NCBI GenBank assembly: GCA_013152205.1
Contig: JAADGV010000111.1
Coordinates: forward strand, 1-64,000
Direction: 5' to 3'
Length of the DNA: 64,000 nucleotides
DNA from: Planctomycetota bacterium
Lineage (GTDB): Bacteria; Planctomycetota; Planctomycetia; Pirellulales; Lacipirellulaceae
Shown here: in pieces, positions 35,335-45,362 of the stretch
Position numbering within the stretch: the stretch's first letter is position 1
Layout of the letters: each line of letters starts with the position of its first letter
Made by a program: the position numbers and the translations under genes
The notes under the pieces: model-generated
What the model was told of the DNA's origin: nothing
Database searches by the model: none
Seen by the model: the letters and a program-made list of their open reading frames with translations, nothing else

Positions 35335-35870
35335 CAATGAGTTCCTCCTGCTGAAACAACCCGTTCTTCCAGCTCTACCAGATTGAACGGCATCAGCATG
35401 GCTTTGACCTGAGACACGTCAAACTGTGCATCTGCTTCGTCGAGTACGAGTACAAAGCGATCGTCGGTCACACGCTCTATTACTGGATGAGCTTGTTTGC
35501 CTGGAAAGAGACGTGAGACCGCCAGCAGGGCGAACACGCTCCCGAATCCAGCGAGCAACACGGCAGACTCGAAGGCTACTGGGACATTGGATGGCAGCGA
35601 GTTCCAGGGTTTACCGCCAACGTCGATTGGCCAAGTAACCGAACCGACCCAGTGTTCAAACCACAGCATTCCCAAGGCCCCTATCATGCCACAGATAAAG
35701 CAGACCCAGGTGAGTCGCGAGGCCTTGAGGCCCATGGCACGGTCGAGCCCGTGTACTGCGTAGGGCGTGTACACATCAACGATCTTGTGTCCCCGACGGC
35801 GAACTTCGCTGGTAGCGGCCAACAAGTCGTCCTCTTGCTCGAAGGTAGCCAATAGTAGTCGGTCGCTCAT
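35334..35870 (-). CDS. actD: alternative complex III subunit ActD (DUF3341)
   Basis: A 178-residue DUF3341 protein with two membrane helices (GLKASRLTWVCFICGMIGAL; AVLLAGFGSVFALLAVSRLF), matching ActD of alternative complex III. The N-terminal soluble part (DRLLLATFEQEDDLLAATSE) contains the typical DLLAAT and VDVYTPYAVHGLDR stretches. Its ATG overlaps the actC stop. Confidence 0.87.
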   Translation of the reverse strand: MSDRLLLATFEQEDDLLAATSEVRRRGHKIVDVYTPYAVHGLDRAMGLKASRLTWVCFICGMIGALGMLWFEHWVGSVTWPIDVGGKPWNSLPSNVPVAFESAVLLAGFGSVFALLAVSRLFPGKQAHPVIERVTDDRFVLVLDEADAQFDVSQVKAMLMPFNLVELEERVVSAGGTH

Positions 35871-37306
35871 GCTGCGTCTCCTTGTGCTGAATCATGCTTC
35901 AGGTCACGCCGTGGCTTTTCAAGCACCCCCTTCACCTCTGCGATCGCAATGACGGGAATAAAGCGGCAGAACAGAAGGAACAAAGTAAAGAACAGTCCAA
36001 AACTACCCAATAACGTGGCAACTTCGACGGTGGTAGGCGTATAGTCGGCCCAGCTCGAGGGTAGAAAATCTCGATGCAAACTGGTAACGATAATCACAAA
36101 CCGCTCAAACCACATGCCGATGTTGACGAAAATACTGACCACAAAAACGAGAACAATGTTTCTGCGAATCGGTCGAAACCAAAGCACCTGCGGAACCAGG
36201 ACGTTGCAAGACACCATCGTCCAATAAGCCCAACTAAATGGTCCCAACGCTCGATTGAAAAATACAAACTGCTCGTAAGGATTGCCGCTAAAAGCAGCGA
36301 TGAAGAACTCGGTGCCGTAGGCCAACCCCACAATACAGCCCATCGACAGCATGAGTTTGCACATCCTTTCGATATGGAGCACCGTGATGTAGTTTTCTAG
36401 TTGCATCACTTTTCGGGCAATGATCATCAGCGTAAGCACCATGGCCAAACCGCTGAAAATTGCTCCAGCTACAAAATAGGGCGGGAAAATCGTGGTGTGC
36501 CAACCGGGAATTACCGCTGTGGCGAAATCCATGCTGACGATCGTATGCACAGAAAAAACAAGCGGCGTGGCGATACCCGCTAGTAGCAAGTAGACGGTTT
36601 CGTAACGATGCCAAGTGCGTGCCGACCCATTCCAGCCTAGGCTAAATAGTCCCGAAAGGCGTTTGCGCAAACCGGGTTTCGACCGATCACGGATGGTGGC
36701 CAAATCGGGAATCAACCCGACGTACCAAAAGACGGCGGAAATCAGCAAGTAGGTCGAGATAGCGAACACATCCCACAGCAACGGCGACTTGAAATTTACC
36801 CAAAGCGAGCCGCGCATATTGGGGTAAGGGGCCATCCAAAACGCAAGCCAGGGGCGTCCCATGTGAATAACAGGAAACAGGCCGGCACAAACGACCGCAA
36901 AGAGCGTCATTGCCTCAGCAGCTCGATTTACTGAAGTCCGCCACTTTTGACGGAACAGAAATAGCACGGCCGAGATCAACGTCCCTGCATGGCCGATGCC
37001 GACCCAAAAAACGAAATTCGTAATATCAAACGCCCAGCCAACCGTACGATTCAATCCCCAGGTGCCGATTCCCATGGCGATTTGGTAGGTGACCGCTACA
37101 ACGCCAATAGTAAGAACGGTAAGCGAGAGCGAGAAAGCCCCCCACCATAACCCGGTGGGGCCACGCTCCAGGGGAGTGCAAATATCGCGTGTGACATCCG
37201 CCGGAACCTTCCCTCCGGTAATCAACGTGGGGCGCAATTTTGCCATCTCGTCCGGACTCGGAGCAGGCACGGCAGGAGTCTGTAAATCTTTCTCTGATTC
37301 AACCAC
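35867..37306 (-). CDS. actC: alternative complex III subunit ActC (NrfD-like)
   Basis: A 479-residue polytopic membrane protein of the NrfD/PsrC family, with about ten transmembrane helices (NFVFWVGIGHAGTLISAVLF is the first recognisable, with a quinol-site-like HAGT). It begins with a GTG codon overlapping the actB stop by eight bases. In ACIII it forms a quinol-oxidising site with ActF. Confidence 0.9.
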   Translation of the reverse strand: MVESEKDLQTPAVPAPSPDEMAKLRPTLITGGKVPADVTRDICTPLERGPTGLWWGAFSLSLTVLTIGVVAVTYQIAMGIGTWGLNRTVGWAFDITNFVFWVGIGHAGTLISAVLFLFRQKWRTSVNRAAEAMTLFAVVCAGLFPVIHMGRPWLAFWMAPYPNMRGSLWVNFKSPLLWDVFAISTYLLISAVFWYVGLIPDLATIRDRSKPGLRKRLSGLFSLGWNGSARTWHRYETVYLLLAGIATPLVFSVHTIVSMDFATAVIPGWHTTIFPPYFVAGAIFSGLAMVLTLMIIARKVMQLENYITVLHIERMCKLMLSMGCIVGLAYGTEFFIAAFSGNPYEQFVFFNRALGPFSWAYWTMVSCNVLVPQVLWFRPIRRNIVLVFVVSIFVNIGMWFERFVIIVTSLHRDFLPSSWADYTPTTVEVATLLGSFGLFFTLFLLFCRFIPVIAIAEVKGVLEKPRRDLKHDSAQGDAA

Positions 37307-40300
37307 TATGAGACTCCTCGTCGCGATTCTTCACTACTCTTAAATAGGACACCGAAGGGCGTACGTTGAGTTCTTCAAGTACTCGATAGCGCCGCGGGTT
37401 CTCCAATGCTTCGTAAATCTTACTTTCCTGATCATTGATGTCGCCAAAAACGATCGCATTGGCAGGGCACGACTGCTGACAAGCCGTTTGGATGGCTCCG
37501 TCCGCGACCGGCAGGCCTTGGCTTCGAGCCTCGACTTTTCCTGCCTCGATCCGCTGAACACACATCGAGCACTTTTCCATCACGCCTCGCGAGCGGACGG
37601 TTACTTCGGGGTTCAACACAAGGTTTTGCAACGTGTCGTCGTGTTCGTACTTGAACCAGTTAAATCGTCGGACTTTGTAAGGACAGTTATTCGCACAGTA
37701 GCGTGTTCCTACACAGCGATTGTAAACTTGCTCGTTGAGCCCTTCACTACTATGGACGGTTGCCAAAACTGGGCACACTGTTTCGCAGGGGGCGTTGTCG
37801 CAGTGCTGACACATCATCGGTTGATGGTCAACATCCATGTCCTCGCCCTCTCCGGTATAGTAACGATCAATGCGCATCCAGTGCATTTCGCGTTGACGGC
37901 GCACTTCGTCGTACCCAACCACCGGCACGTTGTTTTCGGACTGACAGGCGATGACGCAAGCTGAGCATCCGGTGCATTTATTAAGATCGATGACCATGCC
38001 CCAGGCGTGACCTGTCTTGGGATGATCCTCGGGCCACAGTTGGGTGTCTCCGTCGAAGTGATGTTCGACAGCGCCTGCATGCGTGTCTTTGGCGAAGGCG
38101 TTGAGTGTCGTGTGCTGGACGATATCGCGGCGTTCTGCGCCGTGGGGCGCTACCTCAGCAGGAACCTCCAGCGAATTGTATAACTGAGTGGTCGCAAGAT
38201 CGCGCCGCTTGCTGGTCTTGCTCAGAGTAACACCAGAACGCAAGTACTGCTGTGCCCCGTCACGAAACTCCACGAACGCAGCAGCATTTTTTCCAAGCAA
38301 TTCGTTCTCGAGGACGGTCGGTCGGGCTTCAAACCATTGCGGCCCGATCTTCGCAAATCGATCGGTCCCTTTGCAGCCGTAGGCCAGGGCGATTGCCAAC
38401 ACTCCATCATGTTGTCCTGTTTGGACCAGGGCAGGCAACTCAAGTTGCGGCCCCTCATCGCCGGCAGAGACTTTAACGATATCGCCGTCCACTAGGCCGA
38501 GTTCTTTGGCATCGCTCGGAGAAACACAAACATAGTTGCCCCAAGTGACTTTCGAAATTGGGTCGGGAAGCTCATGCAGCCAGGGATTGTGCGAGTGCCG
38601 GCTGTCAGGCATCGACACTTTGGTATACAGGATCAAAGAAAAGTCGCCCGTCGCGGTTTGCTGGGCTAGGGGTTTAACCTCGCCAGCCTTAAAATCTCCA
38701 ACAACACTCTTCGCGGCCTCGACTTCGACGAAGCCCTCTCGCAAAGATTGTTCCCAGAACTTAACGAACTGTGCAGATGCTTCTTTCTGCCGGCGAGGAA
38801 AGATGGTTTTTTTCCAATGAGATTGAAGAGCTTCGTAGGCCGTAGTAGGTCGATCCGACCAGACGGCTAGGCTTTCCAATACTGCTCGTGTCTCGCGAAG
38901 CGGTCGTATTGTTGGTTGCGCTAAACTTATCAGGCCACCGATTGGTTCGGCATCAGACCACGATTCGAGTACGTGATGATCGGGGCAGACAAACTTAGCA
39001 AGCGAGGCAAACTCGTCTTCACGCTGCGAAAAACTAATGGTGAGTGGTATTCGACCTACTGCGTCAGCCAATGTTTGGCAACTGGCAAGGTCATGCAGCA
39101 AATCGACATCGGCGACCAACAACGCACCCACTTGATCGGCTTCCAGTTCCTCTACCAATTGTTGAACATCGCGGTCGCTGCCCTGACGTTGGTTGCTGGG
39201 ACGCTTTACGTCGAGCGTCTTGCCATAGCCCTCTAGATGGTGGTTGATCAAGTTGACCGCAACCTGCGTCGCCTTATCCTGACTATCACACAGCACGAGC
39301 GACTCGCCACGGGCTTCCCACAGTTTTCGGGCGAGGCTGGCAATTTCAGTATCTGCCAAAGAACCTTCGAGCGGAGGAGAATTCTCCAACGGTTTACCGG
39401 CAAGCGATGCCACTTCGTGTGCAAGGCGGCTTAGCACCAGATGCTGCTCGTTCGGGGCAATGGTGACCCGCCTGTCCGCATTGCTTCCGGTAAGCGACAT
39501 GCGGCTCTCTATCTGTACATGATACGACATCTCGGGATATTCTTCGGTCGGCGCACGACGGCTACTCCACGCCGCAGTGAATTCGACGGGAGAAATCCAA
39601 GTGCCCAAGAAGTCTGCACCGAAGGAAATCAGCACTTTGGCTTTGTCTAGCAGATAGTGCGGCAGAACTCTAACGCCATGGGTTTGCTCGTGAGCATCAA
39701 GGATGGCCGAAGAGCTGATCGCGTCGAAAACTACGTGTTTGGCGTTCTCGAATTGGGCGAGAAAGGCATCGATGTTGGCTTGAAGCGTAGGGCTTGTGAT
39801 GGTGGGCGTAACAAACCGGACGGCCTTTTTTTGCTCCTTGATCTGACTGAAAGCTTGAATGATTTCTTGATCAACCGAGGCCCACTCCGAGGACTTGCCT
39901 GCGCTGAGCGGGCCAGTTAAACGGTGACTGTCGTACAAACCGATTGGTAGTGCCTGACCAACTGCGCAAAGTCCGCCACGCGAAAGAGGGTGTTCTGGCA
40001 ACCCTTCCATCTTCAACGGTCGACCGTCACGTGTTCCAACAAGCAGCCCGCAAGCGGTAGGGCAGCCTGCACAGGTCGACGCATAGTCTTGGAATCGTCC
40101 CGGGATAGCCCCCACGGGCTGAATGGGAAATGGCAAAGCGGTTTCAACCGGCGCACGTCCACAACCGGTCAGTGCGGCAAGCGATATCGAGAACCCTGCT
40201 GCTTCTAAGAATCGTCGTCGGTTAATCGTCGACGATTCATCCCCAAAAACGCCCCCCGTCTCCAGCACGGCTGGTTGACCGTGGGAGTCGGCATTGTTCG

Positions 40301-40328
40301 TTCGAGAGTTGTCCGGAATCTGAGTCAT
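37299..40328 (-). CDS. actB: alternative complex III molybdopterin-like/Fe-S subunit ActB
   Basis: A 1009-residue protein that fuses two halves. The N-terminal 700 residues resemble a molybdopterin oxidoreductase but carry a TAT-like leader (INRRRFLEAAGFSISLAAL) and an apparently single Cys cluster (CAGCPTACGLLVG), as in ActB, which lacks a bound molybdenum cofactor. The C-terminal 250 residues carry four ferredoxin-like Fe-S clusters: CTGCSACVIACQ, CQHCDNAPCETVCPV, CVGTRYCANNCPYK and CSMCVQRIEAG...CQQSCPANAI. It wires electrons from ActC/ActF to ActA and ActE. Starts 22 bases after ActA. Confidence 0.92.
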   Translation of the reverse strand: MTQIPDNSRTNNADSHGQPAVLETGGVFGDESSTINRRRFLEAAGFSISLAALTGCGRAPVETALPFPIQPVGAIPGRFQDYASTCAGCPTACGLLVGTRDGRPLKMEGLPEHPLSRGGLCAVGQALPIGLYDSHRLTGPLSAGKSSEWASVDQEIIQAFSQIKEQKKAVRFVTPTITSPTLQANIDAFLAQFENAKHVVFDAISSSAILDAHEQTHGVRVLPHYLLDKAKVLISFGADFLGTWISPVEFTAAWSSRRAPTEEYPEMSYHVQIESRMSLTGSNADRRVTIAPNEQHLVLSRLAHEVASLAGKPLENSPPLEGSLADTEIASLARKLWEARGESLVLCDSQDKATQVAVNLINHHLEGYGKTLDVKRPSNQRQGSDRDVQQLVEELEADQVGALLVADVDLLHDLASCQTLADAVGRIPLTISFSQREDEFASLAKFVCPDHHVLESWSDAEPIGGLISLAQPTIRPLRETRAVLESLAVWSDRPTTAYEALQSHWKKTIFPRRQKEASAQFVKFWEQSLREGFVEVEAAKSVVGDFKAGEVKPLAQQTATGDFSLILYTKVSMPDSRHSHNPWLHELPDPISKVTWGNYVCVSPSDAKELGLVDGDIVKVSAGDEGPQLELPALVQTGQHDGVLAIALAYGCKGTDRFAKIGPQWFEARPTVLENELLGKNAAAFVEFRDGAQQYLRSGVTLSKTSKRRDLATTQLYNSLEVPAEVAPHGAERRDIVQHTTLNAFAKDTHAGAVEHHFDGDTQLWPEDHPKTGHAWGMVIDLNKCTGCSACVIACQSENNVPVVGYDEVRRQREMHWMRIDRYYTGEGEDMDVDHQPMMCQHCDNAPCETVCPVLATVHSSEGLNEQVYNRCVGTRYCANNCPYKVRRFNWFKYEHDDTLQNLVLNPEVTVRSRGVMEKCSMCVQRIEAGKVEARSQGLPVADGAIQTACQQSCPANAIVFGDINDQESKIYEALENPRRYRVLEELNVRPSVSYLRVVKNRDEESHSG

Positions 40329-40349
40329 TGTATTTGTTTCGCAAAACTA

Positions 40350-41003
40350 CTAGTGATGGCATACCGAGCAGTTGGTCGACGCATGGACTTTGCGACCGTT
40401 GATGCCTTCGCGTGTTGCATCGCGATGGCAATTGACGCACCAACCCATCGACAGAGTGGCGTGCTGTCTCACCCGCTCCATCGTTTCAACGGGTCCATGG
40501 CACTTTTGGCACGACACCCCAACGGTGACGTGAGCCTGATGATTGAAGCGAGCATAGTCGGGAAGATTGTGCACCCGTACCCAAGGGATTGATTGTGGCG
40601 TAGCGCCCTCAATCGGCTGAAAGTTTTCGTCTAGCGCCAAGGCATCGTAGAGTTTTTGGAGTTCCTCAGAAACGATCATCTCGGGCTTGCGTTTCTCTTT
40701 GTCAGCCAACTTCATTTCCTGTTGCATCACGTCAAACGGAGCCGTGACGTACCGGTGGCATTTCATGCAAACGTCCGCCGAAGGAATCCCCGCATGGCGG
40801 CTCGATTCCGACGCCGAATGGCAAAATTTACAGTCGATTTGCAGCTCGCCCGCATGAAGCCGATGCGAGTAGGCAATCGGCTGCTTCGGAGCATAGCCCT
40901 GTTGATTATCGGGTAGCCGCCACGTCCCCATGGCAGACACGAGTAGCGAGAGGCCAAAGCATAGCCCTATCAGCAGAACGATCGTGGTGACTCGTTGTTG
41001 CAT
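40350..41003 (-). CDS. actA: alternative complex III pentahaem cytochrome ActA
   Basis: A 217-residue protein with five CxxCH haem motifs: CKFCH, CMKCH, CQKCH, CVNCH and CSVCH. An N-terminal membrane anchor/signal (TTIVLLIGLCFGLSLLVSAM) puts it on the periplasmic side. It is the pentahaem electron-transfer subunit of alternative complex III and the first gene of the act operon. A 117-base gap separates it from narK2; no terminator is evident in that gap. Confidence 0.92.
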   Translation of the reverse strand: MQQRVTTIVLLIGLCFGLSLLVSAMGTWRLPDNQQGYAPKQPIAYSHRLHAGELQIDCKFCHSASESSRHAGIPSADVCMKCHRYVTAPFDVMQQEMKLADKEKRKPEMIVSEELQKLYDALALDENFQPIEGATPQSIPWVRVHNLPDYARFNHQAHVTVGVSCQKCHGPVETMERVRQHATLSMGWCVNCHRDATREGINGRKVHASTNCSVCHH

Positions 41004-41120
41004 TGCTTGTTAGTCCGTACTTACCTTTTGCCTAGAGTAACTTTACAAAACTGTATGGCCGGGATTTACCAGAAAACTGTTAAAAACGATGAAACGCAAC
41101 CTTTGGATAAGCACCTTGTA

Positions 41121-42752
41121 CTAGCACTTGATCTCCGCACCTTTGCGAGCGTAAAACCACCAGTTCACAGCCAGGCAACTGGAATAGTAAACGGCGAATC
41201 CGTACAACGCATATTCTGGAGTGCCTGCTTTAATTTGTGTGGCAAATATCTTGGGGATCAGGAAAGCGCCGTACGCCGCGATAGCAGAAGTCCACGCTAA
41301 AACGGGCCCTGCCTGGTCTTTGGAAAAAATGAACGGAATCATTCGGAATGTCGAACCGTTTCCAATTCCTGTCGTTGCAAAGAGTACAATGAAGGTCAGC
41401 AGAAACGGGATAAAGTACTTCTCAGGATGGCCTACGATGGCTCCGGTATCGTCTAAAATTGCCGCTTCTTGTCCGGCGAGCGAAACGAAATACCCGGCAA
41501 GGATCGTCGACCCGACCATGATCCAAGTATCCCACTGTGTGACTCTCGATCCACCCAGCTTATCAGAAAGCCAGCCGCCAATAGGACGAACGAGCGCACC
41601 AACAGCGACCCCAATCCAGATGTAGTTCGAGGTGACCAAGCCATTGGTCGACGTGACAAAGATGTCATCCAGCAACTTTGGAAAAGCCGCAGCATATCCA
41701 ATGAACGAGCCAAAGGTCATCGTGTAGAGCCAAGTCATCACCCAAGTGTGTTTATTGCTGAAGATTGCGAATTGGTTTCTCAGTGGCTTCTGAATCGTCT
41801 GCGGCGTCATGAATTGCATCATCAGCAACGTAGAAATTACCGCTGCTGCAACAACGAAAAAAATGCGAACCAACTCCGGAATCGGCACCTTCACAAAAAC
41901 TAGAAGCAAGACTCCAACACCAGCGCCTAGGAATCCAATCATCTGCAGCCATAGGTATTTGCCTATAGCAACCGGCGTCGACCCACAGTCGTGCTGCGGC
42001 AAGTTATTCATGAAGAACCACGCCAATACTGCAAGTACAATCATGACAGGAACCCAAACCAGCGCTGCGTTCTGAACCCACAATAAGTTCTCGGCGTTAA
42101 GCGAATCCGCTCCAAGAGATTGGGGTTCACCCCCAAGTCCTCCGAACATACTAAATGTGATCACCCAAGGGATTAGGAACTGCATCACACTCACGCCCAA
42201 ATTTCCAAGCCCAGCGTTGAGCCCAAGCGCAAGCCCTTGCATTTTCTTTGGGTAGAAGAACGAGATGTTCGACATGCTCGAAGCGAATGCACCACCGCCA
42301 ACGCCCGACATTGCCGCGAGAAGGATGTAGACGGAGAATGGGGTGTCAGGAGCACGAAGCGCGAGGCCTGTAAGGAAAGCGGGAATGATCAGCAGTACCG
42401 TTGTCATGAACTTCACGTTCCGACCACCGCAAATCGCAATCATGAAGGAGTTAGGAATCCGCAAGGTGGCACCAGCCAAGCCAGCAACGGCCGGCAGTGT
42501 GTACATCAGCGTCTTGTATCCTTTCACATCGAACGGGGCGCCGTCGTTCATGAAAGTGAAATTGAATAGGTCAGAATTCGCAAAATGGACTTTCTGAATA
42601 ATCTTGGCCAACATGCCCCAATAGAGCCACACAGAAAACCCACAGAGCAGATTAGGGATCGAGACCCATAAATTGCGGTTAGCAATCGATTTTCCGGTCG
42701 ACTCCCAAAAGGCTTGGTCTTCGACATCCCAATGTTCAGGTGTTCTGGCCAT
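41121..42752 (-). CDS. NarK-type nitrate/nitrite transporter (second)
   Basis: A 543-residue major facilitator with about twelve helices. The nitrate-signature motif GLNAGLGNLGVSVMQF is clear, and the N-terminus has the conserved NRNLWVSIPNLLCGFSVWLYWG stretch of NarK2-like proteins (nitrate:nitrite exchange). A loop in the second half (SAVLYS..) is typical. It is the last nar-associated transport gene, 117 bases before actA. Confidence 0.9.
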   Translation of the reverse strand: MARTPEHWDVEDQAFWESTGKSIANRNLWVSIPNLLCGFSVWLYWGMLAKIIQKVHFANSDLFNFTFMNDGAPFDVKGYKTLMYTLPAVAGLAGATLRIPNSFMIAICGGRNVKFMTTVLLIIPAFLTGLALRAPDTPFSVYILLAAMSGVGGGAFASSMSNISFFYPKKMQGLALGLNAGLGNLGVSVMQFLIPWVITFSMFGGLGGEPQSLGADSLNAENLLWVQNAALVWVPVMIVLAVLAWFFMNNLPQHDCGSTPVAIGKYLWLQMIGFLGAGVGVLLLVFVKVPIPELVRIFFVVAAAVISTLLMMQFMTPQTIQKPLRNQFAIFSNKHTWVMTWLYTMTFGSFIGYAAAFPKLLDDIFVTSTNGLVTSNYIWIGVAVGALVRPIGGWLSDKLGGSRVTQWDTWIMVGSTILAGYFVSLAGQEAAILDDTGAIVGHPEKYFIPFLLTFIVLFATTGIGNGSTFRMIPFIFSKDQAGPVLAWTSAIAAYGAFLIPKIFATQIKAGTPEYALYGFAVYYSSCLAVNWWFYARKGAEIKC

Positions 42753-42880
42753 GTTTTTTTCGTTTCTAGTTCATGAAAGCTTTTAGGGCCATCATGTTGA
42801 CGTTTTATGTTTTCAGACCATTGACTGATGGTCGAAAACGAACCGGGATAAAGCACACCCTTCGTTTGAGTCAATGGTTC
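42753..42880. promoter_or_regulatory. short gap with imperfect hairpin between narK genes
   Basis: On the minus strand a hairpin gaccat...atggtc (about 42816-42832) with flanking ttttc/gaaaa lies between the NarK-DoxX stop and the second NarK. It may attenuate or process the transcript. The U-run is weak, so the call is tentative. Confidence 0.35.
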
Positions 42881-44668
42881 TCATAGTATTTCAGGTTCCT
42901 TTTCTGCGTCGAGACGTATCAGGTGGTCCAGCGAAAGTGGGCCGGAGCCGCGCCATACGAACAAAACAAGCGAAAAGAAAACAAACGAGGTGAATTGGAA
43001 ATCCACATTAGTGCCGAGTAGGCTTCCCTCGCCCGTGGCGGTCGTCAAAGCGGTAACCACCGCGCCAAGGAGAACCAAGGCATTTGCTGCGGAAGCCACA
43101 CGTGTAACGAACCCGAGGAAAAGACACGCGCCTCCGATCACGTGGGCAAATACGACCGACCAAGCGATCATCGTTTGCGCTTCTCCGAGGCCATCGCCCA
43201 ACGTGGCTTCGAGTTCATTCATGTTCATGATGAAATAAATGCCCTTGATGACCAGCGCGACGCCGAGATAGATTCGCAAGGCATCCATCGGGCGAAGATG
43301 TCGAATACCCGGGATGAGGGCTCGAACGGGTGGCCGATCTTTCAACTCTTCGTGACGCCTAGCCATGGCGGTTTCAAATTCTTTAGCTGCTGTTTTCTCG
43401 TCCGCAGGACTAAACCGCACTAGAAAAACTAAAAAGGAACATGCCGAAACCGCAAAGCCTAGAATCAAGAGAGCTTGCTGGTAGGACATATCCTCTGAAC
43501 GGATGAGGAATCCGGCAGCTACTGCTCCCATATTTCCGCCAGCGCCAACAATACCCGCGACCGCCCCGAGAGCCTTCTTATTGATAAACGGTACGATCGA
43601 ATACGTGGCCCCTTCGGACATCTGTGTGAACAAACTAAAAACGATCATCGCTGGGATGGCCAACGCCAAGACTCGCATCTGCGAGAAGAAGATCAGAGCA
43701 ATCCCCTCGGCCAGGATTGCGATAAATAGCCAGCGGACTCGACCTTTCAGGCCACCCGTCCGAACAAAACGATCGCTAATAAATCCGCCGAGCGTACGAG
43801 CAAAGATGTTCATCAACCCAAACAAGCCCGCCACAAGTCCGGCAGTTTTCAGGCCCAGATCGAAATTATCCATGTAATAAATGGCGGCGATGTTGTTGAT
43901 CGTCAACTCGATGCCAAAACACGCGGCATAGACGAAGAAGAGCGCCCAAACTCGGTAGTCCCGGGCGGCCAGCCAAAACGAGCCCTTGCCGGTTTCGGTC
44001 TTCTTCAATTCGCCCGATGCACGAAGCTCCTTGAAATTTCCGTTCGGCAGGTCGGTGGTAAAGAAGAAGTAGGCAATGCCCGTAATAAAACAGACCGCAC
44101 CCGCGGCAAGCATAGAAAGTCGCCAAGCAGTCGGCTCAAGATACCCCAACCCGACAAAGCCGGCGAGGACCAGCGGCATGACCATCTGCGTCACGCCGCC
44201 GCCCAAGTTTCCCCACCCGGCGCTGGTTGCATTGGCCGTACCGACCACATTCGGAGCAAACATCACCGAGGTGTGATACTGTGTAATGACAAATGATGCG
44301 CCTATGACACCAATGCCGAGACGAAATAGTAAAAAAGATTCGTAGCCGTCCGACAGGCCGATCGCCATGACGGGGATCGAACCGAAAATAAGCAAAAATG
44401 TATAGCTGAGTCGAGGACCAACACGATCGCATAGCCAGCCAATAAGCAGGCGGGCAACAATCGTAATCGAAACCGAGGCAATAATGGTGTTGCCAATTTG
44501 TTGCTTCGACAGATTGAGTTCTTTTGCGACTACCGCCATCAGCGGTGCGATGCCGAACCAGGCAAAGAAGCACAGAAAGAAGGCGAACCACGACATGTGG
44601 AACGCTCGCATTTGAGGGGTCTTCAGCGAGAAAAGATCAATACGGGTAGCTTTGTTGCGAACTTCCAT
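42881..44668 (-). CDS. NarK-type MFS transporter fused to a DoxX-like domain
   Basis: A 595-residue protein. Residues 1-425 form a twelve-helix NarK1-type MFS (TPQMRAFHMSWFAFFLCFFA; GNTIIASVSITIVARLLIGW; nitrate signature region GWGNLGGGVTQMVMPLVLA). After a hydrophilic linker, residues about 470-585 form four further membrane helices (DALRIYLGVALVIKGIYF; WSVVFAHVIGGACLFLGFVT; NALVLLGAVVTALTTATG; FVFFSLVLFVWRGSG) that look like a DoxX family domain. DoxX domains are linked to redox or quinone-related functions, so the fusion may couple nitrate import to respiration, but that is inference. It starts 13 bases after narI. Confidence 0.85.
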   Translation of the reverse strand: MEVRNKATRIDLFSLKTPQMRAFHMSWFAFFLCFFAWFGIAPLMAVVAKELNLSKQQIGNTIIASVSITIVARLLIGWLCDRVGPRLSYTFLLIFGSIPVMAIGLSDGYESFLLFRLGIGVIGASFVITQYHTSVMFAPNVVGTANATSAGWGNLGGGVTQMVMPLVLAGFVGLGYLEPTAWRLSMLAAGAVCFITGIAYFFFTTDLPNGNFKELRASGELKKTETGKGSFWLAARDYRVWALFFVYAACFGIELTINNIAAIYYMDNFDLGLKTAGLVAGLFGLMNIFARTLGGFISDRFVRTGGLKGRVRWLFIAILAEGIALIFFSQMRVLALAIPAMIVFSLFTQMSEGATYSIVPFINKKALGAVAGIVGAGGNMGAVAAGFLIRSEDMSYQQALLILGFAVSACSFLVFLVRFSPADEKTAAKEFETAMARRHEELKDRPPVRALIPGIRHLRPMDALRIYLGVALVIKGIYFIMNMNELEATLGDGLGEAQTMIAWSVVFAHVIGGACLFLGFVTRVASAANALVLLGAVVTALTTATGEGSLLGTNVDFQFTSFVFFSLVLFVWRGSGPLSLDHLIRLDAEKEPEIL

Positions 44669-44681
44669 TGGTTACCTTACC

Positions 44682-45362
44682 TCACTTTCGACCATACCAT
44701 CGCACCACCTGCGGCTTGCGCCACAGGTAGGGGTTGGGAATCACGAGGACATGGACTAAGCGGGTGAATGGAAAGAAACCGATCGTTAGAAACGCCAACA
44801 CTACATGCAATTTGATCAACCAAGGCATCGCGGCAACAAAAGAAACGTCGGGAGAGAGTTTCAAGATCGACCACAGGTAGGGGGTCATGTTTGTTGCGAA
44901 CCAAGAAGAACCCCACGGATAAAACAGCGCGATACTAACACCGCTAACCGTTTGCACCAGCAACATAAGAAACAATATCCAGTCGGTGGGCGTGGTGACC
45001 ATGCGAACTTTGCTACTGCTCATACGACGCACAATCACGCCCGCTAAGCCAATGATGGTCAAGATGCCGAATGCGAGAGCCGAAATCTCCAATACAAAAA
45101 GCCGCCATGGCACACTGTTCCAAGCGAGCAGTTGCCGTGGAATGAGAAACGCCAAAAAATGGCCCGCTGTGACGATCAAAATCCCATAGTGAAATGGCAC
45201 TACCGCCCAGAAATGATGCTTGTTTTCTAAAAACTGGCTCGAAAGACTCGAATACGAAAACGACTGTGCCCGATAACGATAGATCGTCATCAGGAAGAAC
45301 GTAAACAGGCACACATAGGGGAGTGCCACGAACAGAAACTGATCGAAAAAGTGTTGACTCAC
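44682..45362 (-). CDS. narI: nitrate reductase gamma subunit NarI
   Basis: A 226-residue diheme b cytochrome with five transmembrane helices (FVALPYVCLFTFFLMTIYR; FHYGILIVTAGHFLAFLI; WILFLMLLVQTVSGVSIAL; WLIKLHVVLAFLTIGFFPF). The histidines in HYGILIV, GHFLAF, LHVVLAF and similar positions are haem ligands. It transfers quinol electrons from the periplasmic side to NarH. It begins with a GTG that overlaps the narJ stop by four bases (GTGA). Confidence 0.93.
   Translation of the reverse strand: MSQHFFDQFLFVALPYVCLFTFFLMTIYRYRAQSFSYSSLSSQFLENKHHFWAVVPFHYGILIVTAGHFLAFLIPRQLLAWNSVPWRLFVLEISALAFGILTIIGLAGVIVRRMSSSKVRMVTTPTDWILFLMLLVQTVSGVSIALFYPWGSSWFATNMTPYLWSILKLSPDVSFVAAMPWLIKLHVVLAFLTIGFFPFTRLVHVLVIPNPYLWRKPQVVRWYGRK

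Noticed and set aside
37299-40328. ActB considered as a DMSO- or polysulfide-type molybdoenzyme
   Set aside because: Its fused Fe-S half and its position between a pentahaem cytochrome and an NrfD-like gene, with DUF3341, match alternative complex III instead.
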